From contig JAUSAB010000028.1 in NCBI GenBank assembly GCA_030653035.1, forward strand, positions 1-64,000: a DNA stretch of 64,000 nucleotides, in the 5' to 3' direction. Below, piece by piece: positions 16,763-26,200 of this stretch. The notes below the pieces were generated by a model. It was not told the origin of the DNA. It ran no database searches and saw only the letters and a list, made by a program, of their open reading frames with translations. Position numbers and translations under genes: made by a program. Position 1 is the stretch's first letter. Each line of letters starts with the position of its first letter. The stretch is from Desulfocapsaceae bacterium (GTDB lineage Bacteria > Desulfobacterota > Desulfobulbia > Desulfobulbales > Desulfocapsaceae).

Positions 16763-17638
16763 ATGCAATTCATACTCTCCAAACAGATTGAACCAACTCT
16801 GGCCTTTCATCTTATGAAATTTGCTTTTCAGGCTTTTGAAAAAGAACTCATTGAGCTTACTCCAGAAGAATACGCAGAGGCATATCAACAAGCCTATCAT
16901 GAGATAACCCTGCATGAGCAGATCCTCCTGTCTGAGGCGGCCTGCGGGGTTGTGATTCCTGACAATCTGTTGCAAGCCACCTTTCACTCAATCCAGATAA
17001 GGCATGGAGGGGAGGAAGAATTTTTCCTTCACCTGCAGAAAAATAATCTGCGACCAGATGACTTCCGCACCGCCTTAAGCAATGACCTGAAAGTCGAGGT
17101 TATTTTAGTCAGAGTGGCCTATCATGCCAAGCCCGTCAGCCAGCAAGAGATTAGAGACTATTACGATAGCCACCAAGGATCTTTTTATTTTCCGGAACAA
17201 CGCCGTGCCCGTCACATCCTCATCAGCACCGAAAATCATTGCTCACATCTGCCCAAAGATGCACAGCTGTGCCGAGCAATGCACATTCACTCACGTCTGC
17301 AAAGCAATCCCCATAACTTTATTCGCGAGGCCCAGCTTCATTCTGACTGTACAACGGCCAACGACGGCGGCGATTTAGGCCGCATCTGCCATGGTGAGCT
17401 CTGCAGCACACTCGATCACGCCCTGCTTCAACTTGCCGCCGGAGAAATCAGTCCAATCGTCCAGACCACTAAAGGTTTTCATATCCTCTACTGTGAGGCG
17501 ATTCACCCCGGACAACGCTTAAACTTTGAAGAGGCCGCGCCTCAAATTTTCCAGCTCCTGACCCGAGAAGCAAGAATCGATACATGCAGGAGCTGGCTCA
17601 AATCCCTGTTCCATATTGGCACCCATAACCTCAAGTAG
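16763..17638 (+). CDS. nifM: NifM-like peptidyl-prolyl cis-trans isomerase
   Basis: A 291-residue parvulin-family protein. The N-terminal half (about 1-130) has the NifM-specific helical region: ELTPEEYAEA, SEAACGVVIPDNLL, FRTALSNDLKVEVIL. The PpiC domain follows (RRARHILIST, GGDLGRICHGEL, TTKGFHILYCEAI) and ends in a NifM-like tail (RSWLKSLF). NifM is the maturation isomerase for the nitrogenase Fe protein NifH. The ATG at 16763 has GAGGAGG just upstream; an in-frame ATG 18 nt earlier is less well placed. There is no signal peptide, unlike SurA/PrsA. No nif genes are in the window; the next gene, 12 bp downstream, is fapA-like. Confidence 0.82.
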   Translation: MQFILSKQIEPTLAFHLMKFAFQAFEKELIELTPEEYAEAYQQAYHEITLHEQILLSEAACGVVIPDNLLQATFHSIQIRHGGEEEFFLHLQKNNLRPDDFRTALSNDLKVEVILVRVAYHAKPVSQQEIRDYYDSHQGSFYFPEQRRARHILISTENHCSHLPKDAQLCRAMHIHSRLQSNPHNFIREAQLHSDCTTANDGGDLGRICHGELCSTLDHALLQLAAGEISPIVQTTKGFHILYCEAIHPGQRLNFEEAAPQIFQLLTREARIDTCRSWLKSLFHIGTHNLK

Positions 17639-17650
17639 AGAGTTCTCCCC

Positions 17651-19336
17651 ATGCTCAAACCCACTGCATCAGGGCCAGGCACCATCACCATCAGTTTCGC
17701 CACCAAAACGATCTTCCTTGAAAAAGAAGGCGCCGTGGAGTCAGTGGAGACCATTGAGCTGGTCAAGCCCGGGCAGCTCCTTGCCTTTTTGAACCCAGAC
17801 GATGACACAAAAAGCCCCACACCCGAACAGCAAAAGCCGCCAGCCAAACACGTCATCTTGAGCCCTGGCAACCATACCCAACTTTCCGCCAGAGGAGATT
17901 CCCTGCTGGCCACCGTTGCCGGCTATCCCCTTATCACAAAAACCACCAACGCCAATGAAGAGACACTGACCATCTCCATCACGCCGCTCGTCACCATCAG
18001 CCCTGATCAGATGGAGGCCAGCCTGACCCTTTATCCACCCCTGCCCAAAACAAGCCCGCTTACGGTTGAAGAACTGGTAGAGCTCCTCAAGCAAGCAGGA
18101 ATTCGTCATGGCCTGAACGAAGAGATCCTGCGCGACTACCTGGAGCAGAGTAGAACAGAGCAGCATATTATCAGAGACGCCCTGATTGCCTCGGGCTCTC
18201 TCCCTATAAACGGACTTGATGCCCAGCTCCGCTTTGAGGTAGAGATTAGCTCCATCCCCGGAAAGATCATGGGAAACGGCAAGATTGATTTCCATGAACG
18301 CAGGATGTTTATCGCTGTGCGCAAGGGGCAGCTCCTTGCCACCAAGGTCCCAGCCACCATCGGCACACCGGGCGTCACGGTCACCGGTCAACCCATCCCC
18401 CAAAAGGCGGGTGTAGACCTCACCGTCAACGTCGTCGATAATGCCAGCTACAACCAGGAAAACGGCGAGGTCCATGCCACCAAACCCGGCATCCTTTCCG
18501 TCGTCAAAAACACAATCAAGGTCTGTGCCAAATTGTCCATCCCAGGTGATATCAATTTCAGCACCGGCAACATTGAGGCCCATGACGCGGTGGATATCGG
18601 CGGATCGGTTCAACCCGGATTCAAGGTAAAGGCCCATGGCGACCTGAAGATTGGCGGGGGAGTCAGATCGGCGACCGTCATTTCACAAGGCAATATCCTG
18701 ATCCAGGAAGGGGTCAGCGGCAAACAGACCATCATCCAGGCAACTGGTGATGTTGACGTCCCTTTTGTCGAACAGGCCACCATTACAGCCGGGGGGACCA
18801 TCATTATCCGCAAGCAGGCCTATTACAGTCGAATCTTTGCCGGAAGCGACATTCATTGCCAGGAAGGCAGTAAGGTCATGGGCGGCATCCTCATGGCTGG
18901 CGGAAATCTCAGCGTCGGCCAGGTAGGATCAGACAATGCCTCTCCCGCCCTGATTGCGGCAGGCACTGACGGCAAACAGTATCTCCGGTATGAGGCCCTG
19001 CATCAGGAAATCATGGATAAGGAAGATGAGCTGGAGCGCTGCCTGCAACTGCATGGCCATGACAGCCGGTTACCCTTTCACCTGGCTATGACCGAGGAAC
19101 TGGAAGAAATGCACCAAGATCTCAACAAATTGAATCTGGCAACAGACAAGAACGCAGACACCCCCGAAGAGCTGGCCTACCAGCTCAGAAGCAGAACCAT
19201 CATTGTTCACGGCCAGGTCTTTGCGGGCACGATGCTTCGTATCGGCAATATAACCAAGCTGCTGGAAACCACCATGAGTAACTTGAAATTTACCCTCTCC
19301 CAAGACCTACAAGAGATAATCGAGCACTCTCTCTAA
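17651..19336 (+). CDS. FapA family (DUF342) protein
   Basis: A 561-residue cytoplasmic protein. The core (about 190-450) has the DUF342/FapA features: GNGKIDFHERRMF, ATIGTPGVTVTGQPIP and a glycine-rich right-handed beta-helix-like stretch of short repeats (GDLKIGGGVRSATVISQGNILIQEGV...). A C-terminal coiled coil (about 455-520) follows. FapA proteins bind membranes and control cell shape or flagellar assembly in some bacteria, but the biochemical role is poorly known. It is 12 bp downstream of nifM, so probably co-transcribed. The stop codon is the first element of a small dispersed hairpin. Confidence 0.85.
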   Translation: MLKPTASGPGTITISFATKTIFLEKEGAVESVETIELVKPGQLLAFLNPDDDTKSPTPEQQKPPAKHVILSPGNHTQLSARGDSLLATVAGYPLITKTTNANEETLTISITPLVTISPDQMEASLTLYPPLPKTSPLTVEELVELLKQAGIRHGLNEEILRDYLEQSRTEQHIIRDALIASGSLPINGLDAQLRFEVEISSIPGKIMGNGKIDFHERRMFIAVRKGQLLATKVPATIGTPGVTVTGQPIPQKAGVDLTVNVVDNASYNQENGEVHATKPGILSVVKNTIKVCAKLSIPGDINFSTGNIEAHDAVDIGGSVQPGFKVKAHGDLKIGGGVRSATVISQGNILIQEGVSGKQTIIQATGDVDVPFVEQATITAGGTIIIRKQAYYSRIFAGSDIHCQEGSKVMGGILMAGGNLSVGQVGSDNASPALIAAGTDGKQYLRYEALHQEIMDKEDELERCLQLHGHDSRLPFHLAMTEELEEMHQDLNKLNLATDKNADTPEELAYQLRSRTIIVHGQVFAGTMLRIGNITKLLETTMSNLKFTLSQDLQEIIEHSL

Positions 19337-19380
19337 GGCTGAAGGCTATCAGCTCGAACAGCCAGATATAACTTCAGCCT
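19336..19380. repeat. GGCTGAAG-type intergenic stem-loop 1
   Basis: AGGCTGAAG and its exact complement CTTCAGCCT are separated by 27 nt and begin at the last base of the fapA-like stop codon. Similar GGCTGAAG/CTTCAGCC arms recur near 32.75 kb and 33.63 kb, so this is a small dispersed repeat that may also act as a terminator. Confidence 0.6.
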
Positions 19381-19475
19381 ATAATCATTGCTGGAAATTT
19401 TTCTCCTGAATGATTAGCATCAACGAGGTCATTCTTCCTCTTGCACAATCATCATACCAATGGAGCACGTCATTC

Positions 19476-20129
19476 ATGTTCGTCAAACTCTGGATGCAAA
19501 AAGACATTATTACCGTTTCCCCCGCCCAGACCCTTGCTGAGGCAGAGGCACTGATGCAACAGCACCGGATCAGACGACTTCTGGTGACGCAGGGGCCAAC
19601 CCTGGTCGGCATCATCACCAAGGAAGATATCCGTAAAGGAATCCCCACCAGTTGCGATGAGAATACCAGACTGATTGCGGCCCAGAGCAAGGTAGAGGCC
19701 TACATGGCCCAAAATCCGATCACCGCTGATCCCATGGCCCCCCTTGAGGATATTGCTCTGACGATGCGCCGCAACAAGATTGGTGGGATCCCGGTTCTTG
19801 AGAACGATCTCCTGGTCGGCATTATCACCGAATCTGATATCTTTGGCGCCCTGACCGAGATCCTGGGTGCAGGAAGAAATGGAGCGCGGGTCGAACTGAA
19901 AATAGGTCACGACTCCAAAGACATCTTCCAGGTCGTCAAGCTGTGCAAACAATTCAATGTCTTGATTACCGCCATTTCCATCTACCACGACTTCAGTCCG
20001 GAACATCAGTTGCTCACCATCCGACTGGACGGTGAAGAGTTGAACGCCCTGATTGATGCCCTCTGGCAATCCGGCTGTCAGATCAACAGGATCATGCGGT
20101 TTGACGAAGAAGGAGCAGCTGAGAGCTGA
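19476..20129 (+). CDS. tandem CBS-domain protein with ACT-like tail
   Basis: A 217-residue protein with two CBS domains, at about 1-57 (MQKDIITVSPAQTLAEAEALM) and about 70-125 (MAQNPITADPMAPLEDIALTM with GIITESDIFGAL). A C-terminal region of about 75 residues (ARVELKIGHDSKDIFQVVKL, ISIYHDF) resembles an ACT fold, as in AcuB-type proteins. These proteins sense adenine nucleotides or amino acids; no ligand can be assigned. The ATG at 19476 has a GGAG 11 nt upstream; a longer frame begins at 19410. It converges on yedF with only 6 bp between the stops and no visible terminator. Confidence 0.85.
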   Translation: MFVKLWMQKDIITVSPAQTLAEAEALMQQHRIRRLLVTQGPTLVGIITKEDIRKGIPTSCDENTRLIAAQSKVEAYMAQNPITADPMAPLEDIALTMRRNKIGGIPVLENDLLVGIITESDIFGALTEILGAGRNGARVELKIGHDSKDIFQVVKLCKQFNVLITAISIYHDFSPEHQLLTIRLDGEELNALIDALWQSGCQINRIMRFDEEGAAES

Positions 20130-20135
20130 AAAGGA

Positions 20136-20765
20136 TCAGAAGGGACTGACGACCCTGTCGGCGTTGGCCATACTGTCCATAATCTCATACATATTGGTGG
20201 TCGTCCCTACTTGCAGATTCTTTGCAAGTTTGAAGAAATCAAGACAGGTGCCACAAGATAAAATCTTCACCCCTTTCTTCTCCAGGGCCTGCAGGGCCTC
20301 CAGGGCCTTGCCCGCAGTTGCCACCAGCTTGACCCCACCATTATAAAAAAGGATCCGGCTGGGTTGGGGGGAGACATCTTTTATCGTGGCGATATAGGTC
20401 TGCAACAAGGCCCAACCCAGCTCGTCGCTGCCCCGTCCCATACAGTCCGAGGCAATCACATAGACCAGATTACAACCAGTCGGTGCTCCGCCGGGAATTG
20501 CACACTGGTAATCAGCCTCATCAAAAGAAACAGACGGCCCGGCCCCTTCCCGGTTCTCCGCCAAAAAGCTCAGGCGAAAAGAGCCATCTGCAAGCGTTAC
20601 CGAGTCCACCCGGCAGTTTCGGCTTTGACCAAAACGCAGTACATTGTCCTTTGAGGCCTCATTATCCACGAGGATCTCAAACGGTCCCTCTCCCTGTTCC
20701 AACGCGGCCTTGGCCCTGAGCACCGGTTCAGGACAACTCAACCCTCTACAATCTATCAAATTCAT
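20136..20765 (-). CDS. yedF: selenium-metabolism sulfurtransferase-like protein YedF
   Basis: A 209-residue two-domain protein. Residues 1-75 are TusA-like, with Cys11 in LSCPEP. Residues about 95-205 are a DsrE-like domain (VYVIASDCMGRGSDELGWALLQ, ILSCGTCLDFF with Cys193 and Cys196). This arrangement is the YedF family associated with selenium-utilisation genes (selD and others) in many anaerobes. It is predicted to carry a sulfur or selenium persulfide in the cytoplasm. It is divergent from a LysR-type regulator gene, which in related bacteria is itself selenium-metabolism associated. selD is not in the window. Confidence 0.88.
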   Translation of the reverse strand: MNLIDCRGLSCPEPVLRAKAALEQGEGPFEILVDNEASKDNVLRFGQSRNCRVDSVTLADGSFRLSFLAENREGAGPSVSFDEADYQCAIPGGAPTGCNLVYVIASDCMGRGSDELGWALLQTYIATIKDVSPQPSRILFYNGGVKLVATAGKALEALQALEKKGVKILSCGTCLDFFKLAKNLQVGTTTNMYEIMDSMANADRVVSPF

Positions 20766-20912
20766 AATAACCTCAATCTGTTACAGGATAGGAATGGTAG
20801 CATTTTTTTAAAATAGCCCCTGCCATCCTATTGGTCAAATAGATAATTTCTATCCTTCAAGGTCTTTTGATGGTAAAAAGAGATAGTCTTCTGACTAAAA
20901 ATCATATTATTC

Positions 20913-21028
20913 CATTTCTAAATCAAGATGTACACGAGGAGAAAAGCGAGTCGCGACGAGGCAGTACAAGGAGTACGGTGAGGAGCGGCGCAGCGCATTC
21001 GACGAAGTGAACGCTTGATTTAGAAATG
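20913..21028. repeat. 116-bp element with perfect 15-bp terminal inverted repeats
   Basis: The arms CATTTCTAAATCAAG (20913-20927) and CTTGATTTAGAAATG (21014-21028) are exact complements. The interior carries GCGAGTCGCGACGA and GTACAAGGAGTACGGTGAGG, which recur with substitutions in the 59.73-kb copy. It occupies most of the divergent yedF-lysR promoter region, so it should affect or even provide their promoters. No open frame is present, so it is a non-autonomous repeat. Confidence 0.85.
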
Positions 21029-21076
21029 AAATTAAAGATCATCACCACCATCAAACCCAATACCCAAGGAAAAACG

Positions 21077-22021
21077 ATGGACCTCCATAAACTTGCCGCC
21101 TATTGCAAGGTCATTGAACTCAAAAGCTTCACCAGAGCTGCTACGGCCATGTCTCTTTCCCAGCCAACAATCAGTGAACATATCCGCGCCCTGGAACAGG
21201 AAACCGGACAGCGCCTGATAAACCGGCTGGGCCGCTCTTCCGCCATTCCTGGCTCAAAGGGCACTTTGGCGTCCCTGCCCGGCAGCCGTGAGATCAAAGC
21301 CTCTGAGGCCGGCAATATTCTCTATTCGTATGCCAGAAAAATGCTCCGCCTGCAACAGGAGGCATTGGAGGCTCTGGGACATTATTCGGGAAATCTGGCC
21401 GGACGAATGGCCATAGGCGCCGGTACCATTCCCGGGGCCTATATCCTGCCGGAAAAGATTGGCGCCTTCAAGAAAAGCCATCCTGATATCACCATTACCC
21501 TCCGCATCGCGGGCTCCAGGACTATTGCCAATGAAATCCTTACCGGTGAACTGGAGATGGGAATTCTTGGGGCCCAATGGCGGGAAAACGGCCTGATCTG
21601 GCAGGAGATCTTCAGCGATGAACTGATCCTGGCCGTGCATGCAGGCCATCCCTGGGCCAAACTGCGGGAAATTTCTCTGGAACAACTGAGGGCAGAACCG
21701 TTTATCATGCGGGATCATTCGTCAGGGACAAGACGTGCCCTCTCTCAGATCCTGGAACAGCATGGCCTGAATCCGGCCCACCTGAACGTGGTGGCGGAAA
21801 TGGGAACGACCGAGGCGATACGGCAATCGATAAAGGCCGCCATCGGGATCTCCATCCTCTCATCTCAGGCCGTCAGGGAGGATATCGCCCATGGCAGTCT
21901 GGTGGCAGTGGCCATTCAAGGAGTCAAGATGATCCGTCCTTTTTATATGGTCACCCGCAAGAACCAGGCCCTGTCTCCTCTCTGCACTGCCTTTATCGAG
22001 ACCATAGGCAAGGAAAAATGA
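21077..22021 (+). CDS. LysR-type regulator, likely selenium-metabolism associated
   Basis: A 314-residue LysR protein. The N-terminal winged helix (MDLHKLAAYCKVIELKSFTRAA, SLSQPTISEHIRALEQE) is followed by the linker helix and a CysB-like effector domain (GTIPGAYILPEKIGAF, ELEMGILGA, IGISILSSQAV). About 20 residues (SAIPGSKGTLASLPGSREI) are inserted after GQRLINRLGRS, where family members run directly into the EAGNILYSYARKML helix; this insertion coincides with a dispersed GC-rich repeat. The ATG at 21077 has AAGGA six nt upstream. Divergence from yedF suggests control of selenium genes (inference). Confidence 0.85.
   Translation: MDLHKLAAYCKVIELKSFTRAATAMSLSQPTISEHIRALEQETGQRLINRLGRSSAIPGSKGTLASLPGSREIKASEAGNILYSYARKMLRLQQEALEALGHYSGNLAGRMAIGAGTIPGAYILPEKIGAFKKSHPDITITLRIAGSRTIANEILTGELEMGILGAQWRENGLIWQEIFSDELILAVHAGHPWAKLREISLEQLRAEPFIMRDHSSGTRRALSQILEQHGLNPAHLNVVAEMGTTEAIRQSIKAAIGISILSSQAVREDIAHGSLVAVAIQGVKMIRPFYMVTRKNQALSPLCTAFIETIGKEK
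21241..21290. repeat. in-frame dispersed GC-rich repeat, copy 1 (in lysR)
   Basis: CGCCATTCCTGGCTC followed about 10 nt later by GGCGTCCCTGCCCGGC aligns with the copy at 49.95 kb. It adds roughly 20 codons between the DNA-binding domain and linker helix of the LysR protein without breaking the frame. It is the most diverged of the four copies. Confidence 0.6.
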
Positions 22022-22138
22022 GGTTCCTCGCTGTTTCGGGTAGATTACAGACAAATGTAATAGCGATTGTTAGTCGGATAAGCGCGTTCACTGATAATAC
22101 AATCGTATTTACCCACCCCAAACAGCGAAGAACCTTAT
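22022..22138. repeat. 117-bp imperfect inverted-repeat element after lysR (MITE-like)
   Basis: The outer arms GGTTCCTCGCTGTTTCGGGT (22022-22041) and ACCCCAAACAGCGAAGAACC-type sequence (about 22112-22135) are complements with few mismatches. Nested inner arms around AATAGCGATTG and CAATCGTATT add further pairing. The arms look like insertion-sequence ends, but there is no transposase and no clear target duplication. The element starts right after the lysR stop codon. Confidence 0.6.
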
Positions 22139-22146
22139 TCCAAAAA

Positions 22147-22205
22147 GCATTCAAGTTGACACCGAGCAGGCAAGCGAGCGGCGACGAAGGTGCCGGCTTG
22201 AATGC
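22147..22205. repeat. 59-bp short copy of the terminal-inverted-repeat family
   Basis: GCATTCAAG and CTTGAATGC form exact 9-bp ends. The interior GCAAGCGAGCGGCGACGAAG matches the conserved core of the 20.91-kb and 59.73-kb elements, but the GTAC half is absent. Together with the upstream copy it brackets lysR. Confidence 0.6.
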
Positions 22206-22214
22206 AAATTAGAA

Positions 22215-22781
22215 TTACTTCACTATTACCTCCAAATCCTTTACCCCTGCGGTAAAATTCTGTCCTTGGTATGGCCGAAGTGACCGGTAATTATAAACAG
22301 GAATTACGGTGATCGTGTTGAAGCCGGATCGAACATCAAGCTCACGTTCACAAATCACATCATCAACAGGGAGCGCAATGGTCAGTTGATGTTTTCCCGG
22401 AGCGAGGGCAATTCGCTTGTTGAACTGATATTTCCAACCAGTGCCGCTTTCAGGTATATTGGAATCTATTGGTGATTTGTCTTCCAGGACCGGCTCGGCC
22501 TCAAGAGATATTGTCTGTCCATCAATATTCAATTGAACACGATAAGAAGGCTTACTATGCTTAAAATAAATCCCGGCAAAGCGTGACGCGTTCCTTTTTA
22601 CGGAAAAATTAATATCCGCAACGGCCTTTCCAGACTCGACTTCCGCACTTGACGTCTCGGAATAGACATCATTTCTGATTGAAAGAGAAGATGTTGCAAT
22701 CAATTCCCTGTTGTTTGCGCACCCACTGATGAGAAGACCTGCCAGCAAGGCAGCCCCGACGATCATTGATTTCTTTTTCAT
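22215..22781 (-). CDS. uncharacterised lipoprotein
   Basis: A 188-residue protein with a clear lipoprotein signal: basic MKKK, a hydrophobic stretch and the lipobox LISGC with Cys21. The mature part is beta-rich, with segments such as YRVQLNIDGQTISLEAEPV, LAPGKHQLTIALPVDDVICE and FNTITVIPVYNYR, suggesting an immunoglobulin-like or PEGA-like fold. No family could be named. It probably sits on the inner leaflet of the outer membrane. It follows the metal-efflux operon on the same strand but 116 bp beyond its last gene, so linkage is uncertain. GC content is slightly lower than in its neighbours. Confidence 0.75.
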   Translation of the reverse strand: MKKKSMIVGAALLAGLLISGCANNRELIATSSLSIRNDVYSETSSAEVESGKAVADINFSVKRNASRFAGIYFKHSKPSYRVQLNIDGQTISLEAEPVLEDKSPIDSNIPESGTGWKYQFNKRIALAPGKHQLTIALPVDDVICERELDVRSGFNTITVIPVYNYRSLRPYQGQNFTAGVKDLEVIVK

Positions 22782-22897
22782 TTGTATGCCAAATTAACTA
22801 TTTGTACTTATTTATTTTTTAATTAATCATATCGACGCTTCAGCCTGAATTGAGCGTTGATATGATCAATTGCCGATGGATTTCTTTTGAACTGGTA

Positions 22898-23239
22898 CTA
22901 GACAGCTGCTTCACCCCGCTCATTGGTTCGTATCCGCACCGCCTCCACGACCTCCAGGATGTATATTTTGCCTTCGCCCCGTTCACCAGTCCAGGCTTGC
23001 TCACGAATTGCCTCTACCACTTCCCCGAGGATAGTGTCGGAGACCATCAGTTCAATGCGGATAAACTTGCAGAACCAGGTTATCTCTCCGTCCCGCTCAT
23101 CCCGGCAAAAAGCCCCTTTCCCCTGTCCGAAGCCTTTAATATCCAAGACACTCATGCCGGACAATCCTTTTATCTCCCTTAAAACTTCCGTGACTCTTTC
23201 CAGAACAGCCGGCCTTATGTATGCGATTATCTGTTTCAT
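22898..23239 (-). CDS. PII-like signalling protein of the metal efflux operon
   Basis: A 113-residue protein of the GlnB/PII superfamily (MKQIIAYIRPAVLERVTEVLREI, GMSVLDIKGFGQGKG, IRIELMVSDTILGEVVEAI, GEGKIYILEVVEAVRIRTNERGEAAV). The T-loop region is altered (AFCRDERDGEITWFCKF), contains two cysteines and lacks the uridylylated Tyr51 of GlnB. Its start overlaps the czcA stop by 4 nt, so it is translationally coupled to the pump. PII-like proteins recur at the end of heavy-metal RND operons and may bind metal or nucleotide to modulate the pump, but that role is inference. Confidence 0.85.
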   Translation of the reverse strand: MKQIIAYIRPAVLERVTEVLREIKGLSGMSVLDIKGFGQGKGAFCRDERDGEITWFCKFIRIELMVSDTILGEVVEAIREQAWTGERGEGKIYILEVVEAVRIRTNERGEAAV

Positions 23240-26200
23240 AGGGCAACCTCCTTTTGATTCAATTTAATTTCTGCTCTTCGTTCCCACCAACGGTAAAGGG
23301 TCGGCAGGACAACCAAGGTTAACAAAGTAGAGGTAACCAATCCTCCGATAATTACTGTTGCGCGAGAACGCTGCATTTCAGCGCCGACACCTTGTGACAG
23401 GGCCATGGGAATAAAACCCAGCATGGCCACCATGGCAGTCATGAGAACAGGACGAAGACGCACAACGGCTCCTTTGAGAATCGCTTCATCCAGATTAAGA
23501 CCCTCGTCCCGCAGTTTGTTAAAGTAGGAGACCATCACAATCCCGTTTAATACGGCCACCCCGAACAGGGCGACAAATCCGATTGCCGCAGTAACCGATA
23601 AGGGCATGCCGCGCAGGAAAAGGGCAACAATCCCGCCGATCAGGGCAAAGGGAACATTGAGCATGATAAGAAACGACTGGCCGACTGAGCCGAAGGTAAA
23701 AAAGAGCAGAATGAAGATAAGCGCCAGACAGATCGGTACGATGATGGCAAACCTGGCCATGGCCCGCTGCTGGTTCTCGAACTGCCCCCCCCAGGTGAGA
23801 TAATAACCGGGAGGAAGTTTGACCTTTGCTTCCACAGCCTTCTGGGCGTCGGCGACAAAGCTTCCCATATCACGGTCCGAGACATTGCATTCAACAACGA
23901 TACGGCGCGAACCGTTATCTCGGGAGATTTGGGCCGGTCCTTCTTCCGTCAGAATACGGGCCAATTGCCTGAGGGGAATCCGGGCACCACCGGGTGCCGA
24001 GATCAGTAGCTCACCGAATTTATCCGGGCTGTTTGTCAGTCCTTCCGGGAAGCGTACGGATACCATAAACCGGCGCTGTCCTTCAAAGAGTTCGGAAACA
24101 GCCTTCCCGCCGGCAGCAAGTTCAAGTACATCCTGGATATCATCGACGTTGATGCCATAGCGGGCAATGGCCTCCCTGTTTATCTGCACCTGCAGGTAGG
24201 CAAGGCCCGAGACCTTCTCTACTTGGACGTCCGCTGCCCCGCGTATTTTCTTGATCGCTTCGGCAATATCATTGGCCTTGGCTTTGAGGATATCCATATC
24301 CTCCCCGAAGAGTTTAACGGCCACCTGCGACTTCACTCCCGATACCAATTCATCCACCCGCAGGGCAATAGGCTGGCTAAAAGAGAAAGACATGCCGGGA
24401 ACGTTTTCCAGCCGTTCCCGCATCTTGTCAACCAGTCCTTCCTTAGTGGAAGCAGTCTTCCATTCGGAGCGAGGCTTGAGGCTGACGAAGATATCGGAAA
24501 CGTCGATACCCATAGGATCGGAGGCAATTTCCGCTCGGCCCGCGCGGGCCACAACCTTTTCCACTTCGGGAAAAGAAAGAAGTGTTTTCTCAACTGCCTC
24601 CGAGGTGCGTGCCGTGTCGGTCACCGACACCGACGGCAGACGGAACGACTGAACCGCCAAACTCCCCTCATCAAGGGAGGGGATGAATTCACTTCCCAGG
24701 AAAGGCACAAGCAGAATGGAGCCGGCAAGAACGCAACCGGTGACAAGCAAGGTTTTCTTCGGGTTGCCAAGACTCCATCGCAGAATCGGCAGATAGGTGT
24801 TACGAATCATCACCAGCAGTCGGGGGGCCTTTTCCACTATTTTCCCTCTGAGCAGAAATGAGCAGAGGGCCGGCACCATGGTCATGGTCAGGATAAGAGA
24901 CCCAAGAAGCGCAAAGCCTACTGTAAAGGCCATGGGTGAAAACATCTTTCCTTCAATATCGGCCAACGTGACGATAGGGAGGTGTACGATGATGATGATT
25001 AAGACCCCGAAAAAAATCGGGCGGGCGACCTCTTTCGCAGAAAGAAAAATCGTGTGAAGCACCCCTTCTTCCTTTTTCCGTTCAGCCAGGTGGCGCACGG
25101 TGTTTTCCACCATAACCACACTCCCATCCACGATCATGCCGAAATCGATAGCTCCCAGGGTCATCAGGTTGGCGGAAAGTCCCAGCCAATACATGCCGAG
25201 GAAGGAAAAGAGCATTGACAGCGGGATGACAAGGGCGACAATGACAGCCCCCCTTAAATTCCCGAGAAAATAGAGCAGGACGGCGATAACCAGCATTCCG
25301 CCTTCCAGCAGGTTGCTGCGTACCGTGGCAATCGTCTTGTTCACCAGTTCGGTCCGGTCGTAGTAGGGAACAAGCTTCACCCCCTCCGGAAGAGACTTCT
25401 GGATCGTTTTCACCTTATCTTTGACCCCGGCGATAACGTCTTTGCTGGAGGCGCCTTTAAGCATCATGACGATCCCGGCCACAGCCTCCCCTTTACCGTC
25501 ATAGGTGGTCACCCCTTGGCGGGGTTCGTTGCCGATGACAACTTCGGCCACATCATTGAGATGGACGGGAGTGCCGCCACGGCTGGCAACCACGATCTCC
25601 TTCAGGTCGTCAATCCCCTTGGCAAGGCCCAGACCGCGCACGATGTACTGCTCTTCCCGGTGTTCGATGAATCCGGCTCCAACATTGGAATTGTTCTTTT
25701 CAACGGACTCCATCACGCTTTGAATGGTCAGATCCAGACTCTTCAACTTACCCGGGTCGATCAGGACCTGATACTGTTTGACCTGACCGCCGAATGAATT
25801 GACATCCGTCACACCCGGCACCGTTCGAAGAAGCGGCCTTACTGCCCAGTCCTGGAGAGAACGGAGTTCACGAATATCGTAGTTATCGCTTTCCAAAAGA
25901 TACTGGTAGATTTCGCCAAGGCCCGTCGTGACCGGACCCATCTGCGGTTCGACCCCTTTAGGCAGCCGTTCTTTCGTCTGCTGAAGACGCTCGAAAACCT
26001 GTTGACGGGCGAAGTAAATGTCCACTCCGTCCTCAAAAACCACGGTGATGACCGACAGGCCGATTTTGGATATGGAGCGGACCTCCTTGAGTTTCGGGAT
26101 CCCTCCCAACGAGGTCTCTATGGGAAAGGTTACCAGCTTTTCCATTTCGGTAGGCGCCATTCCCCCTGCCTGGGTCAGGATCTGTACCTGGATATTGGTC

